DNA of 64,000 nt from Cyclobacteriaceae bacterium (GTDB taxonomy: Bacteria > Bacteroidota > Bacteroidia > Cytophagales > Cyclobacteriaceae). Below are positions 16,903 through 26,193 of the stretch, one piece after another. The notes beneath the pieces are model-generated. The model ran no database searches and was not told the DNA's origin. It was given only the letters and a program-made list of their open reading frames with translations. The position numbers and the translations under genes are program-made. The DNA lies in NCBI GenBank assembly GCA_016787645.1, contig JAEUUF010000002.1, forward strand, positions 372,001-436,000. The letters are read 5' to 3'. The stretch's first letter is position 1; each line of letters begins with the position of its first letter.

Positions 16903-19188
16903 ATGTTACTGCTTTCTCGGATCCTTCCCTGTGTGCTGCTCGTCCTGGCGTTGACGACCGTCTCCGCACAAGTAAAGAATGCTCCGGGTGCTGAACTGGG
17001 GATTCGAAAAGCAACCGGACCAATCATCCTGGATGGCAAACTGGACGAGGAGGCTTGGACTTCTGCATCGGTCGCCACCAACTTCTTCCTGAATTACCCG
17101 GCGGATACCACGTTGGCACGCTTTCAAACGGAAGCACGCCTGGTGTATGATGATCATTCCTTATACATCTCGCTGGTTTGCTACGACAATGACATGCCAA
17201 ACATTGTTCAATCCTTGCGGAGAGATTTTGACTATTCGGGGAATGACAACGCATCCATCATGCTGGGACCCTATCATGATGGTCTTAATGGATTCTTTTT
17301 TGCCATAACGCCGGAGGGAGTTCAGTCGGAAGGAACCATCGCCGCCGGTGGGCGCGAAAGTGGCAATTTCAACGGGTCGTGGGACAACAAATGGTATTCA
17401 AAAGTAATCAAGCTGGAGGACCGATGGGTGGCCGAGATCCGAATTCCCTTCAAGAGCTTCCGCTACAAGAATGGTGCAGATACCTGGGACATCACCTTTG
17501 TACGCTATGATCTGAAGCGAAACGAGGTGAGCAGTTGGATTGCGACTCCTATCCAATTCATACCGAATTCATTCGCCTACAGTGGGAGATTGAAATGGGA
17601 TGTTCCGCCGCCTCACCAAACCGCAAATATTTCGTTGATTCCCTATGTGGCTGGAGGCACTTCGGCGGACCGAACGACCACGCCGGAAAAAACAGCCAAT
17701 GACCTGCAGGCTGGCTTCGACGCCAAGGTGGGAGTTACGCCATCGCTCAACCTGGATATCACGGTTAATCCTGATTTCTCGCAGGTGGAAGTCGACCGGC
17801 AGGTGATCAACCTGACGCGGTTTGAGTACCAGTTCCCCGAGCGGCGGCAATTCTTCCTGGAGAACAGCGACCTGTTCGACCGTGCGGGATGGCCGGATGC
17901 ACGACCCTTCTTTTCCCGACGTGTCGGGTTGGCGCAGGATACATCGGGATTGCTGAGAAAAGTGCCCATCGAATATGGCGCCAGGCTAAGTGGCTCTTTG
18001 TCGCGGAAGTGGCGAACCAGCCTCATGCACATGCGCACCAAGGAGACAGCAGCCCTGGGACTTCCTGATCAGACCTATACGGCGGCGGCCATTCAGCGCA
18101 ACTTCTGGAAACAATCTTCTATCCAGCTTACTTATGTGGATAAGCAGTCCATCGGTGGCAACCTCGCCGATTCGGTGAAGTACTTTCATCCCAGTTTATG
18201 GGAAGAAAAAGTGAACGGGAGCACGACCGAAAAGGTGCTCAATACCTACAACCGGACGGCGACCGTGGACCTTGACCTGTTAAGTGCGGACAATAAATGG
18301 TACCTCAGTGGCTATCTCAGTAAGTCATTTGATGCATTTGCTTCAAGCGACAATTGGTCGGGCGGGGGGTTTGTACAATATACCCGCCGGACGCTCCAGT
18401 TTTTCGCGATGAGGACGTTCATCCAGGAAAACTTCAACGCTGAACCCGGGTATGTTCCCAGCCGTGGCGTATACCCAGGCGTCAGCAATACATCCATTGG
18501 GTTCACCAGGCCGTTCTATCCAGAGAGCAAGCGCATCGTCAAGATCAGCCCGCAGGCGAACGTGAACCTGTCCAGTATCCCCAGCGGGGTGACCACCGAC
18601 CGCAGCGCCAACGTGGGGTTCATGATTGACTTTCTGAATACGGCCAACTTCCAGGTTCAATACACGCACACGTTTCAAGAGTTGACCAACAGCTTCAATC
18701 CCATTGACCACGAGAAATACACCAACTTCTTGCCGGGAGAACAATACACCTGGAATAATGTGCTGGCTTCTTATCGTTCTGACCAGCGAAAATTGCTGAA
18801 GTACGCCTTGGGCACAGCGCCGGGGTCCTTTTACAACGGGACGAATCTTTATGTTTTCGGTGAACTCAATTACCGGTACCAGCCCTATGGGAGCGTATCC
18901 CTGCGATTGGATTATTATGATGTGAAGTTGCCTGGCAACTATGGCGCGGCCCAGCTGTTTATCGCCAGCCCGCGCTTTGATTTGACACTCACAGACAAGA
19001 TCTTCCTCACCACTTTCTTCCAGTACAACACCCGGGCTGACAACGTCAACCTCAATGCCCGGCTGCAATGGCGTTACAAGCCGGCCAGTGATTTCTTCCT
19101 GGTGTACACGGAAAACTATCTTCCGGGCAGTTTGTCGAGCAAAAACTATTCACTGGTCTTCAAATTCACCTATTGGCTGAATATTTAG
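16903..19188 (+). CDS. DUF5916 / CBM9-like domain outer-membrane protein
   Basis: A 761-residue exported protein (signal peptide 1-22, ending TVSAQ). The first 200 residues form a CBM9-like/DOMON-type domain (ATGPIILDGKLDEEAW, then AFFAITPEG-like strands) and the rest matches DUF5916, probably a membrane beta-barrel: alternating aromatic strands and a C-terminal strand ending in KFTYWLNI with a terminal aromatic pattern. DVTVNPDFSQVE-type phrase near 285 and FPERRQFFLENSD are family hallmarks. Function is unknown; members often sit near peptidases. It is monocistronic here. Confidence 0.85.
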   Translation: MLLLSRILPCVLLVLALTTVSAQVKNAPGAELGIRKATGPIILDGKLDEEAWTSASVATNFFLNYPADTTLARFQTEARLVYDDHSLYISLVCYDNDMPNIVQSLRRDFDYSGNDNASIMLGPYHDGLNGFFFAITPEGVQSEGTIAAGGRESGNFNGSWDNKWYSKVIKLEDRWVAEIRIPFKSFRYKNGADTWDITFVRYDLKRNEVSSWIATPIQFIPNSFAYSGRLKWDVPPPHQTANISLIPYVAGGTSADRTTTPEKTANDLQAGFDAKVGVTPSLNLDITVNPDFSQVEVDRQVINLTRFEYQFPERRQFFLENSDLFDRAGWPDARPFFSRRVGLAQDTSGLLRKVPIEYGARLSGSLSRKWRTSLMHMRTKETAALGLPDQTYTAAAIQRNFWKQSSIQLTYVDKQSIGGNLADSVKYFHPSLWEEKVNGSTTEKVLNTYNRTATVDLDLLSADNKWYLSGYLSKSFDAFASSDNWSGGGFVQYTRRTLQFFAMRTFIQENFNAEPGYVPSRGVYPGVSNTSIGFTRPFYPESKRIVKISPQANVNLSSIPSGVTTDRSANVGFMIDFLNTANFQVQYTHTFQELTNSFNPIDHEKYTNFLPGEQYTWNNVLASYRSDQRKLLKYALGTAPGSFYNGTNLYVFGELNYRYQPYGSVSLRLDYYDVKLPGNYGAAQLFIASPRFDLTLTDKIFLTTFFQYNTRADNVNLNARLQWRYKPASDFFLVYTENYLPGSLSSKNYSLVFKFTYWLNI

Positions 19189-19252
19189 CCGCAGTAAATT
19201 GAGGGTATCCCCGGGCGGGTGTAGCTTTACGGCCTGATTTAACACCTGAGCG

Positions 19253-20380
19253 ATGGCCTTCAGTTTCTTCAAAAAATCGGAACCTGCACCCAAGCCGGCT
19301 GGCGACGATACCCACAACAAGCACTACGTTAATCTTACCGTGAAAGCTATCGTCCGGGAGACGAAAGACGCCATCTCCATCGCGTTTGCCCAGCCGGAAG
19401 GCCGCAAAATCACCTACAAATCCGGCCAGTTTCTTTCGCTGATCGCAACCGTGGGGGGGAAAGAGGTTCGCAGGGCTTATTCCCTGTGTTCTTCGCCCTT
19501 TGTCGATGAAGACCTCGTGGTACTGGTAAAACGGGTCGACGACGGCTTATTGTCAAATCATCTTTTTGATAACCTTAAGGCGGGTGACGTTGTTAAGGTC
19601 ATGGAGCCAGCCGGGCACTTTACCACGGAATACAGCAAAGACCGCAAGCGACACCTCGTCATGTTTGCCGGGGGAAGCGGGATCACGCCGATGATGTCGC
19701 ACATCAAAAGCACCCTGAGCCAGGAACCGGAAAGCGTGGTGTCGTTGATTTATTGCAACCGTAACCTTGAAAGCGTCATTTTCAAGGAGGAGTTGACGAA
19801 GAAGGAAATCCAGTATGAAGGGCGTTTGCACATTATCCATGTGCTCGATGAAGCGCCGATGAACTGGCAGGGGTATTCCGGGTTGTTGAATCATGAGATG
19901 CTGACGAAACTTTTCGAACGCATCCCAAACTGGGGTATCGAAAAGACCACTTACCTCATGTGCGGACCCGAGGGTATGATGAAGAACGTGGAGACGCTGC
20001 TGGCCCAGCAACAGATACCGAAGGAGAAGATTTTTAAAGAGAGTTTTGTGACGCCGACGATTGACAAGGAACAAAAGAAAGAGGCCGTTGCCTCCATTGA
20101 AAAGAAAGCCCACGAAGTGACCGTGCGTTACGACGGGCAGGAATATAAATTTGTGGTACAGCCGAACCGGACTATTCTCGAGACGGCGCTTGACAAGGGC
20201 ATTGATTTGCCTTATTCATGTCAAAGCGGGCTATGCACCGCTTGCCGCGGCAAAGCCATTTCAGGTAAGGTCAAATTGGATGAAGAAGAAGGACTGAGCG
20301 CCAGCGAGCGCGCGGAAGGTTATGTCCTTACCTGCGTAGGCCACCCGATGACCGATGATGTGGTCATCGAGATCGGCTAG
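19253..20380 (+). CDS. PaaE-like ferredoxin reductase (FAD, NAD(P)H, 2Fe-2S)
   Basis: A 375-residue electron-transfer protein. The FAD domain (about 25-125) has RRAYSLCSSP; the NAD(P)-binding domain has AGGSGITPMMS near 140 and MCGPEGMM near 240; a C-terminal plant-type ferredoxin domain has CQSGLCTACRGK from about 323, with the fourth Cys in LTCVGHP. This order is that of PaaE and of flavohemoglobin-like reductases that feed oxygenases or desaturases. No oxygenase is next to it, so the partner is unknown. Its stop shares a CTAG with the convergent FkbM gene. Confidence 0.88.
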   Translation: MAFSFFKKSEPAPKPAGDDTHNKHYVNLTVKAIVRETKDAISIAFAQPEGRKITYKSGQFLSLIATVGGKEVRRAYSLCSSPFVDEDLVVLVKRVDDGLLSNHLFDNLKAGDVVKVMEPAGHFTTEYSKDRKRHLVMFAGGSGITPMMSHIKSTLSQEPESVVSLIYCNRNLESVIFKEELTKKEIQYEGRLHIIHVLDEAPMNWQGYSGLLNHEMLTKLFERIPNWGIEKTTYLMCGPEGMMKNVETLLAQQQIPKEKIFKESFVTPTIDKEQKKEAVASIEKKAHEVTVRYDGQEYKFVVQPNRTILETALDKGIDLPYSCQSGLCTACRGKAISGKVKLDEEEGLSASERAEGYVLTCVGHPMTDDVVIEIG

Positions 20381-21192
20381 GATTTTTTCGGAAGCGCGAG
20401 GATGTCAAAAGTTCTTTTCCCGGACAAGTCGTGCGCGGTGATTTCCGATGGAGGCGTGCCCAGGAAATCATGCAGGTGATACATCCGGTAGCCGAGTCTT
20501 TCCAGCAACGCATATAATTCCTTCTTTTCTTCGGCCGTTGAAGGCCCAAAGCACTCCGTGATGATCACGGGTTGGTATTTGCTTATTGTGCCTTCCAGTG
20601 TTTTGATAATCTCTTTGTCGTAACCTTCCGTATCAATCTTGATTACCGAGAGCCGGTCGAGCCTGTCGGCGTAGTTTTGTTTCAGGTAGTTTTCCAGGTT
20701 TTTTCCCGTGACGTTAAGCGTAAACCGCACGTTCCGTTTTTCGTTGTGTGTGAATCCGACGATGCCGCCGTTGCCATACGAAGGATCTCCGGAGCCAAAG
20801 GTGAATTCACCATCATAAGCCGTTGCGGCAAAGTTCAGCGCGACGATGTTCGTGATCGCCGGGTTGAGTTTGGCGTTGGCCTCGAGTACTTTGAAGACAT
20901 GCGGATTCGGTTCAAGCGCGAGCACAAGCCCGCTCTTCCCCGCAGAAATGGCCAGTGGCACTGAGGTATCACCTTCGTTGGCGCCGATGTCGATGACCAG
21001 GTCGCCGGGCTTGATGTACTGCCGGTAGAAATCAATATTCTCCTGGCGGACCTCATTTCCAAACTCGCCGGGGTGCAACCACTGTGCGTACTGCACCTTG
21101 CCGTCTTTGGGCAAGAAGAAGTCAACTACGCGGAATTCGTATTCCTTAAATTCCTTCTTCCTTCTAAGCTTGTTGAGTAGGCTATCAAACAT
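20377..21192 (-). CDS. FkbM family SAM-dependent methyltransferase
   Basis: A 271-residue methyltransferase. Motif I is LVIDIGANEGDTSVPLA near 60, followed by VLALEPNPHVFKVLEANAKLN, and the FkbM signature VIKIDTEGYDKEIIKTLEG lies near 185. FkbM enzymes usually methylate hydroxyl groups of sugars or polyketides. The ATG at 21192 is used, because the open frame upstream of it is not conserved-looking. No glycosyltransferases are adjacent. It converges with the ferredoxin reductase and the two stops overlap by 3 bases with no terminator between. Confidence 0.87.
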   Translation of the reverse strand: MFDSLLNKLRRKKEFKEYEFRVVDFFLPKDGKVQYAQWLHPGEFGNEVRQENIDFYRQYIKPGDLVIDIGANEGDTSVPLAISAGKSGLVLALEPNPHVFKVLEANAKLNPAITNIVALNFAATAYDGEFTFGSGDPSYGNGGIVGFTHNEKRNVRFTLNVTGKNLENYLKQNYADRLDRLSVIKIDTEGYDKEIIKTLEGTISKYQPVIITECFGPSTAEEKKELYALLERLGYRMYHLHDFLGTPPSEITAHDLSGKRTFDILALPKKS

Positions 21193-21287
21193 GGTTGCTG
21201 GAGGATTGATGATGGGCAAACATACCAACTTGGCTGCAGATCAGCACTCAGGAGAATCATTTATGAATGTCCGGTGTCAGGGCAAGG

Positions 21288-22814
21288 TCAATTCACCTTC
21301 CTTAGCTCGAGGCCTTCAAACACCAGCTTTTCAACTTTGCCGAAGGGGGTAAGCGTGAATTGCGCGATGGCCTTGCCGTACCACGCTTTTTCCCATGGAC
21401 CATAGAAGGTATCGTAATTCCAATGTTCGAGCGTAGCCGTTTCGATATTGTTCATAACGACTTTCAACCCTGTGGCTGTAGCACTGACTTCGACAGTCCC
21501 GTAGAGCGGATCTGTGTATTTGCCCGCATAGTCGGAGAGGGGCAAGGAGGGCTTGGTGTCTTTCACGCGCATGCCCTCCAGGCGCGCAATTTCTTTTTCC
21601 TGGTTGTTGTTCAGGTCTTTATACAAGGACAGGATTTCGGTGCTCCAATCGCGGGTGCCCCCGAGGGCGAATAGGTCAAACGCCTTGTACATCAGCGCGT
21701 GGCGGACTTCAGCGTGATCGTAGTTACCCAGGAAGTAGTATCCGAGGGATTGGTCAGGCAACTGCGCGTGCAAAGCAATGAGCCCGGAGAGACTTCCGGT
21801 GTGGAAGTTGATCTTATGTCCTTTGTAATCGTGCTGGAACCAGCCAAGGCCATAGGTCATCCAGTTGGGATTGGTCAGTTTCTGGGTCGGATAAAATTGC
21901 GAGGGAGTAACAAAGGTGTGCGGTTTGAACATCTCAGCCCACGTAGCCGGTTTGAGCAGGCGTCCGCCGGCTTGCCCTGAGCTTGTCGAAGGGTACTTGG
22001 TGCTATCGAGCATGCAAAGTGTCCATTTGCTCATGTCTTCAATTGAAGACCATACGGAGCCGGCGGCGTTCACCTCATCGTCGTTGGTATGCCCGATCAC
22101 CTGGATCTTACCGTTGACTTTGAAGTGGGGTTTGGTATAGTTGTCGCCCTGGATGTTTTTGAGTTTAGTGGCGGTGCGTGTCATTCCCAGCGGTTTGAAG
22201 ATGCGCGCCATGATGAAGTCGTACCAGGATTGTCCGCTCACTTTTTCGATGACTTTACCGGCGGCGATGTAGAATACATTTTGATAAATAAATCCACCTC
22301 GGAAGGAGTAGCTTGGTTTCACCATGCGCATCCGGCGCAGGATTTCATCGGAAGGAATATTCATCGATCCCCAGAGAAAGTCGGTATTGCCTACCCCGCT
22401 GTTGTGGAGCAGCAGGTCGCGTACTTTGAGTTCGCGGGTCACATACGGGTCATAGAGCTGGAACTCTGGCAAATACTTCACGACAGGATCATCCCAATTG
22501 ACTTTACCCTCGTCGACGAGCATGCCCAGGCAGACCGCCGTCATGGCTTTGGTGGTGGAGCCGATGGAGAAGAGTGTTTCGGTGGTTGCCGGGGCACCGG
22601 TGTTGAGGTCGCGCACACCGAATGCTTTGAGATAAATCACCTTGCCATCCTTGATGATTGCCACACCGGCACCGGGAACTTCCCATTGTTTCAAAGCAGC
22701 CTGCGTGTAGGCGTCAAATTCTTTGATCTTTTTGTCGAGGTCGGAGGCAGGTTTCTTCTGGGCAAAGCCAGTGACAACCAATGTGACCAGCAGCAGGGTA
22801 ATGATCCTTTTCAT
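21288..22814 (-). CDS. serine hydrolase (beta-lactamase/class C family) with C-terminal DUF3471
   Basis: A 508-residue exported protein (signal peptide 1-19, VVTGFAQ). The beta-lactamase fold carries the nucleophile motif S86-T-T-K89, the Tyr-x-Asn motif Y177-Q-N179, and a HTGSLSG segment near 350 that stands for the KTG box. A C-terminal DUF3471-like beta domain follows (KPSLPLSDYAGKYTDPLYG). Such proteins are peptidases or esterases rather than true beta-lactamases. Residues 275-282 (PSTSSGQA) are coded by a dispersed palindromic repeat inserted in frame between the two halves (see findings). Start set at the ATG before the signal peptide. Confidence 0.88.
   Translation of the reverse strand: MKRIITLLLVTLVVTGFAQKKPASDLDKKIKEFDAYTQAALKQWEVPGAGVAIIKDGKVIYLKAFGVRDLNTGAPATTETLFSIGSTTKAMTAVCLGMLVDEGKVNWDDPVVKYLPEFQLYDPYVTRELKVRDLLLHNSGVGNTDFLWGSMNIPSDEILRRMRMVKPSYSFRGGFIYQNVFYIAAGKVIEKVSGQSWYDFIMARIFKPLGMTRTATKLKNIQGDNYTKPHFKVNGKIQVIGHTNDDEVNAAGSVWSSIEDMSKWTLCMLDSTKYPSTSSGQAGGRLLKPATWAEMFKPHTFVTPSQFYPTQKLTNPNWMTYGLGWFQHDYKGHKINFHTGSLSGLIALHAQLPDQSLGYYFLGNYDHAEVRHALMYKAFDLFALGGTRDWSTEILSLYKDLNNNQEKEIARLEGMRVKDTKPSLPLSDYAGKYTDPLYGTVEVSATATGLKVVMNNIETATLEHWNYDTFYGPWEKAWYGKAIAQFTLTPFGKVEKLVFEGLELRKVN
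21972..21995. repeat. palindromic repeat of the CCTGAG-N5-CGAAGG family inside a gene
   Basis: The plus strand reads CCCTGAGCTTGTCGAAGGG (with TTG before and TA after). Flanks CCCT/AGGG are complementary. It keeps the reading frame of the serine hydrolase and codes PSTSSGQA on the minus strand. Two related copies lie between 63417 and 63563. Confidence 0.75.
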
Positions 22815-22870
22815 AGCTCTTGGGTGGAGCTGTGAAAGTACTGGAATCGGGTTCAATTTGAAAGTTAGGC

Positions 22871-23605
22871 TTAGTCAAAAGCACTGTCCCTGGTCTTTGC
22901 AGTGAGCTTCAGTTGTCTCAGGGAAAGAAAGTGAAGCCCGTAGGCCAAAGGCACCAGCATGGCGGGGAGCAGGATAAAGGGCACCTTCGTGACGAGCGTG
23001 TTGGAAGGTTCATTCATGAATACACGGAAGGGGGTTGGCATGGAGAGAATCGCAACGGTGACGATGTTGATGAGCAAGCCGAGGCCAATGAAGTTATAGG
23101 CATAGCGTGCCTTCCGATTTTCTGTGAAGGAGTAAGCGGCTACAATACCCAGCACGCCGGAGAGGATGTCGAAGTTTCGCCCTTCGAACGTCATTTGGAC
23201 GGGGAGAAGGTTCTGAACAAAGCAAGCCCACAGCAGGATTTCCACAAAGACGCGGAAAACCTGCAGGCGAAGAATGTTCCGTGACGGGATGACCTGGAGC
23301 AATTCATCCACCGCCTTTGATCGGAACGAAACCAGGATGAGGGTGATCAATGGAACAACCAACACGATCATGATCCGTGGAGGGAATGAGCTGAAATCCG
23401 AGAAGAATCCCGTGGAGGAGACCGCCAGCACGAACACAGTCCACAATCCAAGGCTCATGTTGAATCGCCGGGTGATGGATTGTTTCCGATCGGCTGTCCA
23501 GGTGGTCTTGCCGATGGCGGCTTTCAGTTCGCGGTAAACGAGGAGGAAGCAAACAGCGGTAAGGGCTACGAATCCCGCCGCGGTAAGGAGGTTATTGGAT
23601 TCCAT
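22871..23605 (-). CDS. polytopic membrane protein of unknown function
   Basis: A 244-residue protein with about seven predicted membrane helices (for example LLTAAGFVALTAVCFLLVY at the N-terminus, then SLGLWTVFVLAVSS, IMIVLVVPLITLILV and a C-terminal FILLPAMLVPLAYGLHFL). No family motif is recognised. It lies 72 bases downstream of the AraC-type regulator on the same strand, so the two may form a unit and the regulator could control it. ATG 23611 is an equally possible start. Confidence 0.7.
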   Translation of the reverse strand: MESNNLLTAAGFVALTAVCFLLVYRELKAAIGKTTWTADRKQSITRRFNMSLGLWTVFVLAVSSTGFFSDFSSFPPRIMIVLVVPLITLILVSFRSKAVDELLQVIPSRNILRLQVFRVFVEILLWACFVQNLLPVQMTFEGRNFDILSGVLGIVAAYSFTENRKARYAYNFIGLGLLINIVTVAILSMPTPFRVFMNEPSNTLVTKVPFILLPAMLVPLAYGLHFLSLRQLKLTAKTRDSAFD

Positions 23606-23677
23606 AATCATTAACAATTTATGCAAAGTAACGTGACCCTGGTCGGCGGGGTCATGACAGAAATTGCTAATTAAAAA

Positions 23678-24604
23678 TCAGGATTGGGCGCGGTACTGGC
23701 TTGGGTAGAGGCCGAGTTGGCGATAGAACGCCCGGCTGAAGGTGCTGGCATCCGCATAGCCAAGTGTTGTGGCAATGGCTTTGACATCGGCATTCGACGT
23801 GGACAACATTGTGCGTGCCCGGTTCACCTTGATGGAGGTGATGTATTGGTGAGGTGTTTGCCCGAACGCGATTTTGAATAACCGCAGGAAGTGAAATTTG
23901 GACAGGCAGCTGATGCGTGCGAGTTCTTCCAGGTCTGGGTTGACTTCGGGCTGGCTGTATAAATAATCCGTGACCTGGAGCATTCGTTTCATGATCTCTT
24001 CCTTGGTCGAGGACTTTGTAGCCTTAACCCGATCCTGCGTTTTTTGCAGCTGTTCTTCATCTTGTGAAACCAGCACCAGGAGTTGATAAAGATCCTGTTC
24101 CTCCTGAAGAGCGGTTCGCCCGGGGGTGAGTAACCCGTTGAGAATGTATTTATACTCCGGACCGGCGGGTACAATTCGGTTAAAGAAGTTGGGGATGGAC
24201 GCCGTGGAACTCTCCTCGAGCAGCTGGGAAGGAGATAGCGTGATGGCACGTAAGGCCTCCCGGCTGAATTCATCGCCGAAATGTATGTTGGCAGTTTCGG
24301 CCGGTCGGGGTTCATGAATTTCCAGTGTATAATATTGCCCGGGGTTGGTGATGAACAAAACGTCCGGGCTGACCGTAACGCGCTTCTTCCCTGCGGTCAC
24401 AGTGCTGCGTCCCGTCACATTGGAAAAAAGGGATAACGGTCCACGGATATTGTCCCTGACCACTTCCTGTGCCCTGGCATTCATAATGACATTGGGCCAG
24501 CCATCAACGGGAAGCGATTGACCGGTCATGCTTTTCCGATCAGCAAATGAACTGTTGGCCTGGCGTTTGAGCCATTCCAAATCAGGAAATTGATGGGTAA
24601 GCAT
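23678..24604 (-). CDS. AraC family transcriptional regulator
   Basis: A 308-residue regulator with an N-terminal cupin-like ligand domain (about 1-190; strands around VSPDVLFITNPGQYYTLEI) and a C-terminal pair of helix-turn-helix motifs from about 210: LEELARISCLSKFHFLRLFK and then IATTLGYADASTFSRAFYRQ with the closing PSQYR. Effector unknown. The region directly upstream has a perfect 7-bp dyad that could be its own operator. The membrane-protein gene downstream is the obvious partner. Confidence 0.88.
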   Translation of the reverse strand: MLTHQFPDLEWLKRQANSSFADRKSMTGQSLPVDGWPNVIMNARAQEVVRDNIRGPLSLFSNVTGRSTVTAGKKRVTVSPDVLFITNPGQYYTLEIHEPRPAETANIHFGDEFSREALRAITLSPSQLLEESSTASIPNFFNRIVPAGPEYKYILNGLLTPGRTALQEEQDLYQLLVLVSQDEEQLQKTQDRVKATKSSTKEEIMKRMLQVTDYLYSQPEVNPDLEELARISCLSKFHFLRLFKIAFGQTPHQYITSIKVNRARTMLSTSNADVKAIATTLGYADASTFSRAFYRQLGLYPSQYRAQS

Positions 24605-24609
24605 GGTAC

Positions 24610-24629
24610 ATGAAACGAGCCAGTTTCAT
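24610..24629. promoter_or_regulatory. dyad-symmetric site next to the AraC-type regulator start
   Basis: ATGAAAC-N6-GTTTCAT, a perfect 7-bp inverted repeat whose edge is 5 bases upstream of the regulator's ATG (24604). Position and symmetry fit an autoregulatory operator or a leader hairpin. Nothing else in the sequence proves binding. Confidence 0.35.
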
Positions 24630-24773
24630 TTAATGTTTCGAGGTTTGCAGTTTCTGGAAATTGGGATCCAATTAATATATTGTACGGAAATGGTTACACC
24701 TGCGTAATGCGAAAAACTACCATCGCTTATGTCAAACTGTAATTAGCTCAATGTTGACTAAACCTATACCCTC

Positions 24774-26042
24774 ATGATCAAATCCGTCTTAGTTATTCTC
24801 TTCCTGGCAACTTCAACACTTTCCATTGGACAGGTCATTTTCGAAAAAGGCTATTATATAGATAATAGCGGTAAACGTATCGACGGCCTAATCCGGAATG
24901 ATGATTGGAGGAGCAATCCCAGTCGTTTCTATTACAAAGAAAATGAGAGTTCCGCGAGTATAGAGCTGGGTGTTGGGGAGTCTGGTGAATTTGGGCTTGA
25001 CAAGGGGATTCGATTTATCCGGGAAACGGTGGACATCGACTACTCAAGCGATGTGGATGAGATCAATAGAAACCCCGAGGGTGCAGTATCGCAACTCAGC
25101 CGTCAACGCGACCCTGAGTGGAAGCGCCAGACCGTATACCTCCAGGTTGTTGTGGATGGGTATGCTGATTTATTCTATTGGTATGGCGAAGGCCGATCCA
25201 GGTTTTTCTACCGTGTTGCGAATTCGCCCATTGCGCAGCTGATATCCAAATCCTATTTGAAGGATAATGATGAGTCGAGGGCGGTGGTAGTTGGTGTGAA
25301 TAAGCCTTTTTCTTCCTTTCAGCAGCTTCGGAATGATGATTACAAGGATCAGCTTTTCAAAAATGCTATTTGTGGAAAGATAGGACTCGAGCGGGTAAAA
25401 GCGATCGATTACAAACGGGAGGACCTTCGGCTCTATTTTGTAGAGATTAACAAGTGTTTTGGAGCCCAGTACACCGATAATGACGCAGCCGCTCCAAGAT
25501 CTCGGAAAATCCAATTGAACATTCGGCCCGGCCTCAATTTTTCGTCGTACGAAATCGAAACGCCTACAAGTTTTTCCACTATTCGATCGAGTTTCCCGCT
25601 TGCCACAACTTTCCGTCTTGGGGCCGAGTTGGAGTATTTCGTAAGATTTAGCGCCAATCACTGGTCGTTGTTAGCTGAACCAACGTATCGTACGTATAGC
25701 CAGGAATTCACACGGGGTACCGCCAAGGATAAAGTCAATTACACCTCAATTGAACTTCCGTTGGGTGTGCGTTACTCCATCTACCTAAACCCCGATTCCA
25801 GGATATTCCTAAACGCTTCGTTTGTTCTCGACTTTGCACTTTCTTCAGAGATCGCTATTCAGGGTGCTCAGACTCGCACCGTATCCAGTTCCTCGAACTT
25901 TGCCTTCGGGGCCGGTATTGCCCGTAAAAAGTTGTCCGCCGAAGTGCGACTGTTTACTGGCCGAAATCTCTTGAAGGACTTTATTGCTATTCCCAACACG
26001 TTTAGCAATACTTCATTGATCTTTGGATATACTCTTTTCTGA
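24774..26042 (+). CDS. outer-membrane beta-barrel-like protein, unknown function
   Basis: A 422-residue exported protein (signal peptide 1-19, STLSIGQ). The N-terminal 240 residues form a Bacteroidota domain of unknown role (starting IFEKGYYIDNSGKRIDG and ending in a Cys-containing KNAICGKIGLE to INKCFG segment). The C-terminal 170 residues look like an outer-membrane barrel: alternating strands such as KIQLNIRPGLNFSSYE, TTFRLGAELEYFVRF and the last strand SLIFGYTLF ending in Phe. The gene is flanked by intergenic regions of about 150 bases and has lower GC than its neighbours, which hints at a separate history. Confidence 0.72.
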   Translation: MIKSVLVILFLATSTLSIGQVIFEKGYYIDNSGKRIDGLIRNDDWRSNPSRFYYKENESSASIELGVGESGEFGLDKGIRFIRETVDIDYSSDVDEINRNPEGAVSQLSRQRDPEWKRQTVYLQVVVDGYADLFYWYGEGRSRFFYRVANSPIAQLISKSYLKDNDESRAVVVGVNKPFSSFQQLRNDDYKDQLFKNAICGKIGLERVKAIDYKREDLRLYFVEINKCFGAQYTDNDAAAPRSRKIQLNIRPGLNFSSYEIETPTSFSTIRSSFPLATTFRLGAELEYFVRFSANHWSLLAEPTYRTYSQEFTRGTAKDKVNYTSIELPLGVRYSIYLNPDSRIFLNASFVLDFALSSEIAIQGAQTRTVSSSSNFAFGAGIARKKLSAEVRLFTGRNLLKDFIAIPNTFSNTSLIFGYTLF

Positions 26043-26169
26043 TGACGATGCCAGTTGGATAAGGCATGTTGAGATGATTTGAATATGGCCGCTTGAATGG
26101 ATTAAGAAGGCCCTTACCTATTAACCGCACGCTTACCGAAGAAAGTGATCAACTGAGTTGACCTTCTTC

Positions 26170-26177
26170 TATATTTG
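26170..26177 (+). promoter_or_regulatory. candidate -7 box of the oligoendopeptidase gene
   Basis: TATATTTG, an exact TAnnTTTG match, 16 bases upstream of the ATG at 26194. No -33 box at the ideal distance, but the position suits a short leader. Confidence 0.4.
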
Positions 26178-26193
26178 TCGCTTTAATTCCCTT

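Noticed and set aside
16806-17081. Longer purB reading frame starting upstream
   Set aside because: The extra 91 codons are antisense to the DUF5916 gene start and have no similarity to purB; the TTG at 16808 fits the family.
21972-21995. Insertion sequence in the serine hydrolase gene
   Set aside because: The inserted part is only about 25 bp, in frame and without terminal inverted repeats or transposase, so it is a small repeat rather than an IS.
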